Shown: positions 12,438 to 24,180, numbered from the stretch's first letter. The stretch is DNA of 64,000 nt from Pomphorhynchus laevis (GCA_012934845.2 WNNJ02000108.1:310001-374000); one strand, 5' to 3'. The notes: generated by a model not told the origin, from the letters alone. Numbers and translations are program-made.

Positions 12438-13300
12438 ATGTATTTAATAAATATTTATGATCTAATAGATGGCGTTGTAATGGGCAGCTCGTTGAGACCA
12501 ACCCTGGCCGAAATATACATGAGAAACTGGAAATTATACGCTGCTTCTACTATCGACAAATTTGCATTTTGGTGCCGATATGTTGATCATGTATTTATGA
12601 TATCCGAGGGTACACAAATAATGATAATGTTGACAGACCTTAATGCGTATGACCACCATATACAATGGCAGATAGACAGAGAAATATTTTTTTGATGTAG
12701 CTTTTCAACGTGTTGAGTTGGAATTTAACACGGTATTATATCGGAAACCTGTTGTATCTTCTCTTATCTATAATTGGGAATTAGCTGCCCCAAAAGCACA
12801 TAAATTGTCGGACTTCCGTTCACATATCTTAAGGTCATCCAAATATTGCAGCACTAAATCTTGACGTGACCGCCAGGTTAAACATGTTTCCAAAGTGTTT
12901 CCGGATAGAGATTTTCTTCTCACAATAATTAAGCGAACATTAGATTCTATTAGGCACCAAAAAGGTAATATCGTTCCGTCTAAAATAAGTAGAATAGAGA
13001 GAGAGTTTATTCCGTCTACAGTAGAACAATGACAAGGTAAACCTAGAGAGGGCATGTAGGTCTCTGAACAATAATTCAAACAAAAAGCTTTGCCCTTATA
13101 CTCGTAGAGGTGTCAGCAGATTCGAACGAAAACCGAAGAGAGAGACCTTTGGTGTAATTTATGAAATACCTTGTTCATCTTGCAACAAGACCCAAGTAAG
13201 ACAAACTAGTACACCTCTGCGTGAAAGATTGTTATAACATGCCCGCACTTGTAAAGATCCGAAAAACATAAAGTACGCTGTAGTACAGCATGTCCGATAA
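12438..13300 (+). mobile_element. Penelope-like element: RT palm and GIY-YIG endonuclease fragment
   Basis: The plus strand reads GVVMGSSLRPTLAEIYM, then FWCRYVDHVF: the G-x-MGSPLSP-LA and RYVDD blocks of PLE reverse transcriptase (one Asp of YVDD is changed to His, so RT is inactive). Downstream, after a frame change, come SSLIYNWELAAPKAHKLS and, from 13151, GVIYEIPCSSCNKTQVRQT, the start of a GIY-YIG endonuclease (GVIY ... QVRQT where YVGQT is usual) with the CSSC zinc-binding pair typical of PLEs, then a stop in the RERL region. The element sits antisense in the intron between Ig exons 2 and 3. Its N-terminal half is missing. Confidence 0.8.
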
Positions 13301-13960
13301 ATATCTTTCTCTTACCTATAATTGGGAATCAGCTGTTCCAAAAGCACATAAATTGTCGGCCTTCTGTTCACTTTTCTTAAGGTCATCAAAATATTGCAGC
13401 ACTAAATCTTGACGTGACACCGAGGATGAAGATGTTTCCAAAATGTTCCTAGATAGAAGTTTTCCTCTCACATAAATAACCGAACATTAGATTCTGTTAG
13501 GCACCAAAATAATAATATCGTTCCGTCTGAAATAAATAGAATAGAGAGAGTTTATTCCGTCTACAGTAGAACAATCACAAGGTAAACTGGAGAGAGCATG
13601 TAGGTCTCTGAACAATAATACAGACAAAAAGCTTTGCCCATATACTCGTAGAGGTGTCAACAGATTCGAACGAAAACCGTAGAGAAAGACCTTTGGTGTA
13701 TTTTATGAAATACCTTGTTCAACTTGAAACAATACCTACGTAAGACAAACTGGTAGACCTCTGTGTGAAAGATTGTTATAACATGCCCGCACTTGTAAAG
13801 ATCCGAAAAACATAAATTACGCTGTAGCACAGCATGTCCGATAAATATTCTTCTCTTATCTATAATTAGGAATCAGCTGCTCTAAAAGTACATAAATTGT
13901 CGGCCCAAAATAAATTGTGTTAAATTCTTTAGTAGATTAAGATATACATTTAACAGCCTT
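12730..13960 (+). repeat. Tandem 544-bp units of PLE 3' sequence
   Basis: The 3' part of the PLE occurs twice head to tail: the landmark GTAAAGATCCGAAAAACATA lies at 13251 and again at 13795 (period 544). Each unit runs from the RT C-terminal segment through the GIY-YIG start. The array ends with AAATTGTCGGCCCAAAATAA near 13893-13912. The second array at 52.2-53.96 kb ends in the same string, which marks the 3' end of the element. That end is only about 30-80 bp from the donor of Ig exon 2. Confidence 0.85.
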
Positions 13961-13990
13961 ACTTTTAAATTGAACTAAACAAGTACTTAC

Positions 13991-14350
13991 AATTAACAAT
14001 TAATGACACTTCCTTTGACAAAAGTGAGTTATTGTAATTGTCTTGCAAAGCGCATCTCATCTTACGGTTATTATCATATCGAGTGAAATTGTAATCCACT
14101 ATGTTTCTCATAAGGAATATTTTCAGTTCACTGTCTCGAACAGGAGAAGTTGATGCAGCTGCCATTCCTTGAAAAACTTGATCGTCAATTAAAAGGTTTT
14201 CACTTGAATACAAATCCCATTTTAATTTTAATATTTCAATCATTGTATCAACTGTCGATTCAGTTACCAAAAGTGAAGAAGTGCAAGTCGGCCGGTTAGG
14301 TGATAATCGCGAATCCTGATGTAAACTGTTAGTGTATTGTATAGTCAAAT
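13991..14350 (-). CDS. Ig-superfamily receptor, second Ig-like domain exon
   Basis: The exon is 360 nt. The acceptor CCGTTGTGTTTAG is at 14351-14363 and a consensus donor T|GTAAGT at 13990; both junctions are phase 1. Seen in order: PTCTSSLLVT with the first Cys, LKLKWDLY with the core Trp, and NRKMRCALQDN with the second Cys, giving the C-W-C signature of an Ig fold; the domain ends KEVSLIVN. Two N-x-S/T sequons (NFT, NNS) suit a secreted or surface protein. Exon 1 supplies G so that the junction codon is GAT. No known family comes to mind beyond a generic invertebrate Ig receptor. Confidence 0.75.
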
Positions 14351-15124
14351 CTAAACACAACGGAAATTCAAATTTTAATAACATTAATATTTTTTGTATC
14401 ACCATAAAAAATGTAAAATGTTGCAGATGAGATAATAGTTTTGCTTCTGCAAAACTATACAAAATGGTAAATATATTCAAAACATAAGTTTTTATTATGT
14501 ATTTATATATTAACCACATAAAAGAACATACGTTTAAATGTAGCATAAGACATTATTAATAGTAATGTTCTATAAATATATTTATATAAAATATATTTGG
14601 GTAAATTACTAAACTGCTGTAAATGAAGGATTCAACGATTTCATAATTTATAATTTCTATCATTTCATATTGATTGCCCGTCGAAAGGACTAGTGACAGT
14701 TCATTGATAAGCAATGACGACTAAATAATTACTTTTTATAGCTGCGAGATTACAAATTATCTTAAATTGTTTAGATAATTGTTTAAATTGTTTTTTTGCA
14801 TCAATTATTATTTAAATATACATATATATGATAATTATATATGATATTATACACTATATATGATAAAGTCATTAAAAGTAGTTACGATGATTATGTTAAT
14901 TATAATCATTTAATTTTATAATGACACGATTAGGGGCTAAATTATTCAAATCAGTTAACAGAATCTGGGTATTTTGTACAATACATAAATAAAAAATGTA
15001 AATGTCATAACATTAAAATTTTCTACAATTCGGATATTTTATAAGTCAAGAGTTTTTATACCAACTAATCTTTGAGCTGATTAATAGACAATTTATTATT
15101 TATTATAATTAAGATTTGGTAAGA

Positions 15125-16135
15125 GCCTTAAGGATTTAATTTCGTGAAATATAAGGCTGTTATACTGCACTGTGCCTCAATCCTAAGCATGCGTCGGCAA
15201 ACTGGTGTACGAATATCGACACGAAGCAGTTGCAACACTATCTAACCACTAACATCATCCTGCACCGACGATAGTACTCAGTGGATCTTCAGGGCGCAGG
15301 CACTGAGCCCTAAGGTTTCAACATGCTGTAATACTTGGATGGCCTGTAAGGAATCCAGCTAGTCGTTGAAAAATTTGCACGAAACTCCCGCGAATATTCA
15401 GACTCTTCACCGGTCTAACACTTTTCGAAATAGAATTCCAGAGCAGGTCATTAATCTGTGAAATGTAAGGATGTTATACTGCTCTGTGCTGCAATTTTAA
15501 GTAGGCGTCTGAAATAGTTGAAAATTGTACGAGACTGGTAAGGAGTCTATAAATTTGCAGGAGTTTCGGGGAATTTTTCAACTACTAGCTGGATCCCTTA
15601 TAGACCATGCAAGTATTATAGCATATTGAAACGTTATTTCTCAGTGCCTAAGTCCTGAACATAAACTCAGAACTATCGTAGGCGCTGGTAGATTTTTGTG
15701 GTTAGATTATGTAGCAACTGGTTCGTGACGATATTCGTACACTAGCTTGCAGACACATGTTTAGGATTGAAGTACAGAAAAGTATAACATCCTTACATTT
15801 TACAGATTAAATGATTTGCTCTAGAAATCTATTTCGAAAAATGTAGACCGGTAAGGAGTCTGTGAATTCGAAGGAAAATTTCGTTCAATTTTTCAACGAT
15901 TAGTTGTATTCCATATAGACCATCTAAATATTACAGCATATTGAAACGTTAGTGATCAGTGCCTGCGCCACGTAGTCGCAGGCTGATATTTGTGGTTAGA
16001 TCGTTTTGCAACTGTTTCGTGACGATATTCGTACACTGGTTTGCAGACATATGTTTAGAATTCATACACAAAGCAGTATAACATCCTTACATTTAACAGA
16101 TTTAATTTCAGCTCTGGAAATCTATTCCAAATTTA
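15125..16135. repeat. Foldback cluster of about 350-bp repeats (two in each direction)
   Basis: 15125-15450 contains AAATATAAGGCTGTTATACT through CACCGGTCTAACA. A second unit in the same direction starts near 15458 (AAATGTAAGGATGTTATACT) and breaks off near 15530. Then the reverse complement appears twice, 15530-15810 and 15815-16115, ending GTATAACATCCTTACATTT. Shared strings such as GACGATATTCGTACAC, TATTACAGCATATTGAAACG and GTGCCTGCGCC link the copies. The cluster is therefore tandem repeats joined head to head. It is GC-richer than its surroundings and lies in intron 1 of the Ig gene. No coding capacity; type of element unknown. Confidence 0.8.
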
Positions 16136-16149
16136 AATTATTCTTAATA

Positions 16150-16790
16150 ATATTTTAATCATTTACATATTTTACCATTTTTTATTTTATTTATATAGTA
16201 ACCTACTTTAAAATATGTATCAATTTAATTATTAAATGGTCTTGAAGAAAGCCAATAATCATTTCTGTACTATTCTTTATAGTACGCTATAAAAATATAG
16301 TTCACAATACGTAATATTTCGGTATTTATGTATTATATTATTTCGTACTTATAAATGATCGTGCAAAAGTATGTTCAAATATTTCAGTGTTTCGTTAATT
16401 CGATTTTCTTTATACATTTCACGCAGATAAAACCATTGTTGTTAGCAGCTGATCTTTTAAATGACACAAATCGTTAGGTCGTCAGCAATTAGTTTCATCT
16501 GAAGAGAAATGGTAGTACATTTTTACCTCTAAACAATGGATTACAGAAAGATTAGTGGGTCTTCAAATTGGTCTGATTCTGCCGTATATTTTCCTAATGT
16601 CATCGACGTTGGCCCAAGGTGCCTTGGTTACATTATTGTTATGTATGCCTATTGGGAAATGGAGCATGTTATCATTAATATTAGTTTTTTTAAGAATAAG
16701 GCTATTGTTGACTTATTGAATAAAAATTATTAGAGTTAAATACACAAATATCATCAATATATCGAAACATATATTTTAGTAAACCCATGG
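16150..16790 (-). pseudogene. Fragments of the YVDD-type RT family
   Basis: 16155-16250 matches 59130-59225 (strings TAGTAACCTACTTTAAAATATG and GAAGAAAGCCAATA). 16655-16785, read on the minus strand, gives RYIDDICVFNSNNFYSIS, the palm motif of the same family seen at 59533-59330. The intervening sequence 16260-16640 is not alignable by eye and includes an unrelated insert. Non-functional remnant inside intron 1 of the Ig gene. Confidence 0.65.
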
Positions 16791-17186
16791 AATCTAATTG
16801 CACTATTTATTTTAACTGATCCGCAATTTATTCGAATTAATATTCATTCATTTTAAAATACGACATCAATTCAATGTTTATACGACAATATTTATTTATA
16901 TTACGTCAATATTTATACTACATCAATTCAATGAATATCAATTCAATGTTCTAATCTTAAAATTATATTTAATATTCACTACTTAGATTCTTAATAACAG
17001 GTAAATCTATATAATCTAATTGCAATATGTATTTTATCTGATCCGTAATTTATTCGAATTTATTTATTAATTTATTTATTCATTTTAAAATACGACATCA
17101 AATGATATCATCATTTTATATTTTAAACCAAATGTTTAAAGTTATGATATATGCTATGCATTATTTAAATATTTTAAAATCAATAC

Positions 17187-17538
17187 CTTGTATTGCAGAT
17201 ACTGAAGCAGTGATCTCAACTGCACTACCATTATCTCCTGTCGACACAAACAGGATTGTATACTGTCCTACAAGTGATTCATCCAAATTATTAATCTTCA
17301 TAGTATGACCTTCAACGGATATTTTGCCTCTATACCGAAGAAGAACTAGCATTTTGCTAACGTAGATTGTCAAATTTTGAAATCGAATTGTTGAGATAAT
17401 TGGATTTGGTAGACCACAGTCGTAATTAATATCTATTGATTGAGATAGCAATCCAAAACGATGTAAAAGATCCGAATTAATCATTTTTATATAAATTGTA
17501 AGGATACAAGATATTCCTAAATTTAAATAACGACTCAT
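17187..17538 (-). CDS. Ig-superfamily receptor, first exon (signal peptide + first Ig-like domain)
   Basis: The ATG at 17538-17536 opens MSRYLNLGISCILTIYI, a short basic start followed by a hydrophobic run, a plausible though weak signal peptide. Then SIDINYDCGLPNPIIS carries one Cys, and MKINNLDESLVGQYTILFVS has the L-D-x-x-x-x-G-x-Y end of an Ig V-type domain, but the usual second Cys is Ile. The frame continues to SAIQ and splices at AAG|GTATTG (donor at 17186), leaving one base, phase 1. The ATG is preferred because the frame upstream is not coding-like. Together with exons 2, 3 and the TM exon this gives three Ig domains plus a membrane anchor. Promoter and 5' UTR not recognised. Confidence 0.7.
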
Positions 17539-17988
17539 TCAAATTGTTGCAATATTTCAAAAATATCGAAAAATTTCAGAATATGAATGATATTAAAAAA
17601 TATTTTGATAGTAAAAATTAAATGCCTATCTGTTGTGTATTTCTATTCAATATGATACATAAAATTACATGAATATATCATAAATTTGTCTTCTTACATA
17701 ACTTTTCGAAACCATTAGACAATGTTCTGATTTTTAAATACCTACATCCAAGTAATTAAACAAATATGATAAAAATGTGAAAACAATCTCAATAGTACAA
17801 TAACAATATTCCTAAAAATAAACTGTCTGTAATTGTTATATTTAAATTTAATTTAAATATAAATTAAATTCAAATAAACATAATTGTTTATTTGAATTGT
17901 TCAATTGTTATCTCAAATTATTAAAGTAATTTTTATTCTATGAATAAAAACGGTTTACAAAAACCGTTTTTGTAATGTTGCACAGACA

Positions 17989-18016
17989 CTGACGAAGGCT
18001 TTTCTTAAGCTGAAAC
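17989..18016 (+). other. CTGACGA-stem-GAAAC motif
   Basis: CTGACGAAGGCTTTTCTTAA is followed by GCTGAAACG. The boxes are separated by a weak AGC/GCT stem. This is the same motif class as those at 12264, 19745 and 42061. It directly precedes a non-LTR RT fragment. Confidence 0.35.
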
Positions 18017-18124
18017 GTTTGAAATAATATTGTAAAATTTTCTTCTCTTCCTTGCCTAGTTTTTAAACTAATTAAATTATATTAGTTATATTAATATAAT
18101 AATATTAATGCATAATAATATTAA

Positions 18125-19330
18125 TATCATGCATGTATGCGTTATTTATTGATTTTGCAAAGGCGTTTGACTCTGTAAATCGATCTCGCTTACTAAGCAA
18201 GCTTCATTTCAAGTTTTACATACGCGATCCAATGTTTAAACTACCTGCCGCCATATTGTCGCCTAATAAAATTCGTATTTCGGATGGACTGTAATTGTCA
18301 CAACATTTGATCCAAATCGAGGGGTTTTACTAGGGGATCCTTTAAGTCCACTGCTTTTCACGCTATTCGTTAGTGACCTTTGTTTGTCCAAGCGGTAGAT
18401 CCAGCTGCATAATGTATGCAGATAACTTAGTCATACTTTTTCATGATATTGATTAAGCAGCAATGTCATTGAATCGTCAAGATACCTACTCCACACAAAA
18501 TTTTATAGTGATAAATCTAGATAAGTCCCGAGCTATAAAATTCAGGAATTGTGGCCGTCTATGCGGTGATGACTCAATGCAATATCGAAATGGCAATTTT
18601 GAATTTTGTTGTGAGTATTCCTACCTTGGTATTGTTTTAAATTCGAAATGGACATTCTCGAAACATATTTCTAACAAGTGTGTCAAGGCAACTGAATGAA
18701 TGTATTCCCTCAGAAACATAGGTAATTTGTCCTTCGACTGTGCCCTAAGATTCTTTAAGGTGATGATCCTTCCTATATTGACATATAGTATACAGGCGAT
18801 CTGGCTTGATCTTAATACTGCTAATTTCCGCAAATTCGATTCGCTTCAATTGAGGTATATTAAACGTATTACAGGACTCTCACCCATGATCTCTTCGACA
18901 TTAGTGTCAGCGTTATCTCAACTCCCATCATGTGCGTATAACTTTGCAAATTCTTTTAATTTACCTATAACACCGGCACTCTTGATCCATATCAGCAATA
19001 CGCAGATTACTGTTGCAAAACTTGATCCTGCTATTTATTGCACTCCGGTATTTCTTCAGACCAATTGAAAAATGCCATTTAATGCAAACCGACCGCTTGT
19101 TTGGAGAATATCTACTCATGGTTACCATGAAAAATTTTGTATGATCAGCTTGCCTTGTCATTCGAGAAATTCTGACTGTTGCTGTCGTTTCTGTGGACTT
19201 CCGTGTTGTGACCTTCTCCATCTGTTTTCATGTTCAGTTCTTTCTACATGCAGTTTGGGCAAGGTAGATTCGATATCGTCATTTCGTAACGTTCCCACAA
19301 CTGCACACTTTCGTCCTCGTAATGGATGAC
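18125..19330 (+). mobile_element. Non-LTR retrotransposon RT fragment with C-terminal Cys/His motif
   Basis: FIDFAKAFDSVNRSRLLSKL (motif A) is followed, after stops and frame changes, by a motif-B-like segment with L-GDPL-SPLLFTLFVSDL, by IMYADNLVILFHD (motif C, YADD with the last Asp changed to Asn), by SYLGIVLNSKWTFSKHI (thumb) and by QLRYIKRITGLSPMISST. The end has CRFCGLPCCDLLHLFSC, a degenerate Cys/His knuckle. The strings INLDKSRAIKFRNCGRL and, on the minus strand at 46.6 kb, ANLAKTSVKITRACRLSRND share the family pattern K--KTK---FR-GGRL. Jockey/Loa/I-like; clade not decided. Several stops make it a pseudogene. Confidence 0.78.
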
Positions 19331-19419
19331 GACTAGCTCGATAAGTACAATAATAAACTGACATGTTTGTATATAAACTGACTATTTTCTATCTTCATCG
19401 CTTACACGCGGAAGTGAGT

Positions 19420-19735
19420 CTTTAATTTATAACATCTTACGAAGGTTTCACACAGAGCGATGTACTAGCAATGTCTGCTTACGCAGTAGCAACCATATCG
19501 CTATGTAAAGGCATCGAAGACAAATTCCCTCGTATCAATCAATTCTGGTACGCGGATAATGATAATTTAGTCGGTGAACCTAATCAAATCTACAATTCAT
19601 TCAAATTTCTATGCGAACACGGATCTGCTTTTGGATTCAATATAAATAAGGAAAAGTGTGTGCTGCTAACTACACCTGATAAAGCCTCTGCTAATTATAT
19701 ACTGGTTAAAACAATTTTCTTGATATAGCAAATTA
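19420..19735 (+). pseudogene. RT palm fragment of a different family (QSDVLAM / YADN)
   Basis: EGFTQSDVLAMSAYAVATIS and FWYADNDNLVGEP match a distinct invertebrate RT type with the pattern EGVTQGDPLAM-AY----L and WYADD----G. The last catalytic Asp is Asn and G-D-P of the QGDP box is altered (QSDV), so it is inactive. It continues FLCEHGSAFGFNINKEKC and stops at 19728. The fragment begins abruptly after the preceding element; the family name is not certain. Confidence 0.6.
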
Positions 19736-19744
19736 AAATAATTG

Positions 19745-19766
19745 AAAAAGGCTTCGGCCGAAACGT
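19745..19766 (+). other. Stem-GAAAC motif (GGCTTCGGCCGAAACG)
   Basis: A perfect GGC-TTCG-GCC tetraloop hairpin is followed directly by GAAACGTC. Its upstream box reads GAAAAA where CTGANGA would be expected, so it is a decayed member of the CTGANGA-stem-GAAA motif class. It directly follows the RT fragment. Confidence 0.3.
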
Positions 19767-19769
19767 CAA

Positions 19770-21195
19770 TAAATCTGTTGTTGAGTCAATTTGATTACTT
19801 TTAAAGTCATATATGGCTGAATTCGTATACCAGAATCCTCAACAGCGGTCCCAACTTTTAACGAATAAATTCATTTCTCCTGTTCAATCAATAGAAAACG
19901 TTAATATAGCGTTAATAAAAATTTATTTTGTTTAATAAAGTGTTTGTAATTTTCCGTGTTGAAAATTAAAGTGATAATTGCATACTTGTATCTAAAAATT
20001 ACATTTTGTAATTTTGTCTCTGGTAACCGTACAAAATTAGCTAAAATGCACTATTTTTAATAAATACAAAATTATTTTTTTATCGTATTGAATGCTTGAT
20101 TCAAAAGTTCGATACTAGTGTTTTTATTTTCTGACTAAACTTTATCGCATCATATTTTCAAAAATAATTTTCGCATTTTTAAATTTCGCTTTGTATCTAA
20201 TTTGTAAACAGTACGTGGTCAGATCTTTCTGTGGAAATGAAAAAAAATTTGATTGCAAAACATTATTTTTTAGATGTGAAAAACATTCGCTTCTAAGATA
20301 ATGAAATATAAGATAAATATCTTCATGAAAGATAATCATAAAAGATATGAAAATATTATTCATTTAATATTTCATATTAAATGAAAATCGTTCAACTTTG
20401 GTAGTGCCAATCATTTTAAATTTCAAGTTGTAAGACTTGAAGCACATTTTAATTAAAATAAATTTTTAGATAGTTCACATTACCTTGAATCTTTATCATT
20501 TTGAAATTTAAAGCTTTCATTTATAAGCTTGTAATTTAAATAAAGAAATATTGACATTCAACAACAGAAATTGTTAAATTTCCTTTGCTTGCTTTTACAA
20601 TTTACACTGTCAGTATAAAAGTATGTTACACCTACTAAGGTATCTACAAATTTAGGAGAGCTTTTCTGTGCATTGAAAGAGCACAACATATTGTACTATC
20701 ACTTTGAAAGGAGAACTTAAGTTCTTATTTGCAAAGAGAACTTAATTTTGTAGGTTAGAGATATACAAAGGAAATTTTTTTCAATATAAATTTAAATTCG
20801 CTGGGATTTTATTAAAGGAAAGCTTAATTGAATTGTATAACATATTTAATAAATTTGCAAATTAAAAAATATATAAAATTAATAATCAAATTTACAAAGC
20901 GAATTGGATTTTGAAAAATAAAATGATATATAACTTAATTAAAGTCCGTTAAGTTGTTTCAAGTTGTCACGTAATAGTTCGAGCCACACAACAAACATAT
21001 TTAAATTTATATTATATTAATATAAATCTATTAACATACAATATTTTCTTAAACACGAATATTTTTGTATTTATATTTTGTAACAGGAAATTATAATATT
21101 AATATTAATTCAAATAAACTAATATTAATTAAATTATTGTGTTTAAAAATATAAATTTATATAATTTTTCTACTTTAAAATAGATAATCAAATAC
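19770..21195. other. AT-rich DNA, no gene seen
   Basis: The open stretch on the minus strand near 20142-20363 has an AT-driven composition and no motif. No repeats matched elsewhere. Confidence 0.4.
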
Positions 21196-21201
21196 AGCAA
21201 A

Positions 21202-21430
21202 TTTTGTCGGCTTTTGTAATTTTTCAAATTTTGTAATTTTGTCGGCTTTTGTAATTTTTCAAATTTTGTAATTTTGTCGGCTTTTGTAATTTTTCAAATT
21301 TTGTAATTTTGTCGGCTTTTGTAATTTTTCAAATTTTGTAATTTTGTCGGCTTTTGTAATTTTTCAAATTTTGTAATTTTGTCGGCTTTTGTAATTTTTC
21401 AAATTTTGTAATTTTGTCGGCTTTTGTAAA
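21202..21430 (+). repeat. 35-bp minisatellite, about 6.5 copies
   Basis: The unit begins TTTTGTCGGCTTTTGTAA and continues TTTTTCAAATTTTGTAA. Six copies follow one another without change (21202-21411) and a seventh is partial. The copies are identical, so expansion or homogenisation is recent. Confidence 0.95.
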
Positions 21431-21920
21431 ATTCATTTGAATTAATATTAATAAATTATTATGTTTAAAAATATAAACCTTAATATTTGTTAAGGTTTAT
21501 AAAATATATAATCTTAAAATATATAATCAAATACAACAAGTAATTTTGTCGTTTTCGAAACGTTGCTCTGTTTAAAAAATTATCAATTAAATTTAATTTT
21601 TCAAATTTTGTAATTTTGTCAACTTTTGTAATTTTTCAAATTTTGTAATTTTGTCGGCTTTTGTAATTTTTCAAATTTTGTAATTTTGTCGGCTTTTGTA
21701 ATTTTTCAAATTTTGTAATTTTTCGGCTTTTGTAAAAATTTTGTAATTTTGTCGGCTTTTGTAATTCAAATTAATATTAATAAATTATTTGTTTAAAATA
21801 TTATAAACCTTAATATTAAGGTTTATAAAATATATAATCTTAAAATATATAATCAAATACAACAAGTAATTTTGTCGTTTTCGAAACGTTGCTCTGTTTA
21901 AAAAATTATCAATTAAATAA
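21431..21920 (+). repeat. Segment duplication carrying a second, degenerate 35-bp array
   Basis: 21431-21590 (ATTAATATTAATAAATTATT ... ACAACAAGTAATTTTGTCG ... CGAAACGTTGCTCTG) is repeated at 21768-21918 with a few changes. Between them, 21598-21763 holds four to five copies of the 35-bp unit, some altered (GTCAACTT, TTTCGGC). The larger unit, array plus flank, was therefore duplicated in tandem. Confidence 0.9.
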
Positions 21921-23150
21921 TTAATTATTTTAAATTATAATAACAAAAATTAATAACAAATAATTAAATTAATTAATTTAATTTATTTAAATAATTAAAT
22001 AAATTAACAAACAATTAATTATTAATTTTTTATTAAAAATTAATTTTAATTTTTAATTAAAAAGTATTTATATAATTATTTGTAAAATAATTATAAGACA
22101 AATATTAACGACAAAATATTAATATCTCAAATGTTGATAGTATTCGTGAATTTTTAGTAATCATATAAGCCCGTTGCGAAAGAATGACGAATGCCGTTCA
22201 AATAAACATTTCAGAAAATCACGGTTATCATAAACTTTGCATACTCCTCATCCCTGCCATGAACGCTCAATATGTTGTTGTTGCAAATTTTGTGATCTTA
22301 AAAGTCCATCTATCTCGCATATGTTCAATCGTCTAATTCGTTCATCATACCTTTTCGTCAAATAGATAGTCTAAATTGGATTCTACTATAATCTATCAAC
22401 AACATCTACATGCATTTAAATGCTAACAATCAAATCAAATTAAATTGCTTTCAATTTGATTTAGTTTTGTTTTCAATTTATGTGAAATATTGTAAAATTT
22501 TGTTTTCAGTCCAAAGCCGAGATGCTGCAGTGGGCATTAATAAATAACTTATCAGATAATTATTTATAAATTATCAATGTGAGTTAATATGTTTATCAGA
22601 AAATTTTCAGATAAATAGTAGGATAATTATCATTTATTAAAATAAAAATTAAACAATTAAAAAATAATATAACTTAAAAAATTAAAAGCATATGATTATT
22701 TGTACATTATTTATTTGGTAAAAGTAAATTATGTAACACTCATATAATTGTAGGAACAAATAATATTTACAAGCCGAAATTAAGCAAAGGTAATGCAATA
22801 AGACCAATTGTAGAGTGTCTTGCAAACAAAGCTTGTAGATATTTATCATTCACATAATGAAGACAACGGTGACAAACGTTGTAAGATACAAATTAATATG
22901 ATAAATGTGAACAATGGAAAATGAGAGGACTTTACATGAAGCTCTATATCAAATGATCACATATACAAGACAAATTGTACGTGAAATCATCTATAAAATA
23001 GTTTTGCCCATTAAAGACACATGTAGCATCGATGGTTAGAACGGTCATATTTTCAATTTACCCGAATTTAAATTTTTAAATAAATATAAAATAGACATTT
23101 TCGACACAAAAATGTTTGTGTTATATCACACAGTACTCAAAGGGTAAAAG
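21921..23150. other. AT-rich DNA with one possible RT remnant
   Basis: 21920-22080 is almost pure A/T. Around 22770-22850 the plus strand reads IYKPKLSKGNAIRPIVECLA, faintly like the 'PK-HK---RPIV' block of PLE RTs; the match is too weak to call. Confidence 0.3.
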
Positions 23151-23194
23151 GTGAAATGTAGGTCTTGGTCAGCATTCGATGATACCCACCCAGG

Positions 23195-23285
23195 CTGATT
23201 AGTAGCGTCCTGCTGTATCAAGAATTGGAACAATATCTGTGATGTTAATGTCGTGCAGCAACCAGAGGAATATTTTCTGAGGCAT
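23195..23285 (+). repeat. Half-copy of the 49.5-kb hairpin element
   Basis: GCTGATTAGTAGCGTCCTGC through GTATCAAGAATTGGAACAA, TGTGATGTTAATGTCGTGC and AGCAACCAGAGGAAT matches the right arm of the palindrome at 49525-49597 over about 85 bp with scattered differences. The left arm is not recognisable here. Confidence 0.75.
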
Positions 23286-23289
23286 TCAA

Positions 23290-24175
23290 TGCTGATTTCA
23301 CATTTACAAGGCTTAAAATTAATAAATATTAGTTCAAGAATATTAGTTCAAGTTTATCCCAATATAAATTAATTAATAATTATGCCAATATAAATTAATC
23401 ATTGTTCTAAATTATATCTAAAATTTGTTTAAAATATATTTTGTATTAAATGATATCCTCTGTAAACATGTGATGTAAATTAATATTTAGAGATTTGATA
23501 TAATAATATTAATAAATTTTCAATTTGAATAAATTGAAAATATTTGAGTAAATAAGCATTTAATTTTAATTATACTGTAATTTTCTCAGTTAAATACATC
23601 AATTTTTTTGTAAGTCATAGACACAATATTTTTGAACTGGAATACATAAAATGCATAGAATGTACTAATGCTAATGGCGTTGGTTCATTAAGTCGCTTAA
23701 TGAATTCATTTTAGAGGTTTACTGAGGATCAACTACTGTCGAAATTGTGTAGCTACAAGGCCACACTGATGATGAAATATTTTAATCCTATAGAGAATAT
23801 TTATAACCCAGTATTATTATGAACTGATTTATAGATAATACAAAATCGGTTATAAAAATACTATGTATTAATGAAAGCACATTACCTAAATTAATCATAA
23901 AGTATTTTTGATATTATATTTGCTGGTTCGAACATTTTTTCAAAATCTATTTTTACATCAAATTAATAAATTTATTATAAGCGTTTGAGATATAATGGCA
24001 TGCTTTACTCACAAAATGCTAATTTTAATTGCATTTGGGAGAAACATAACGACCATGAATGTTGACGATCTTTTAAAATGTAATAAGTTTATTACGATAT
24101 TTAATTTTGATTAAATACATAATATTTATAAAATATAAGTTAAACTACAATAATTTCATTATTTCTCACATATTC
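23290..24175. other. AT-rich DNA with a short dispersed-repeat scrap
   Basis: Near 23728-23775 the string CAACTACTGTCGAAATTGTG, then AGCTACAAGGCCACACTGATGA, matches the start of the hammerhead-like repeat at 62884-62926 and (minus) 40365-40322, but the sequence diverges right after CTGATGA. No gene seen. Confidence 0.55.
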
Positions 24176-24180
24176 TAAAT

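Noticed and set aside
12768-13079. Minus-strand 103-codon stretch, and its relative at 54277-54068, as a conserved gene
   Set aside because: Both are the reverse frame of the repeated PLE 3' unit; conservation comes from the repeat.
21202-21430. Regular 35-bp repeats as a possible CRISPR array
   Set aside because: The repeats follow each other without unique spacers, and the genome is eukaryotic; it is a minisatellite.
22770-22850. RT remnant (KPKLSKGNAIRPIVE)
   Set aside because: A single weak block with no second RT motif around it.
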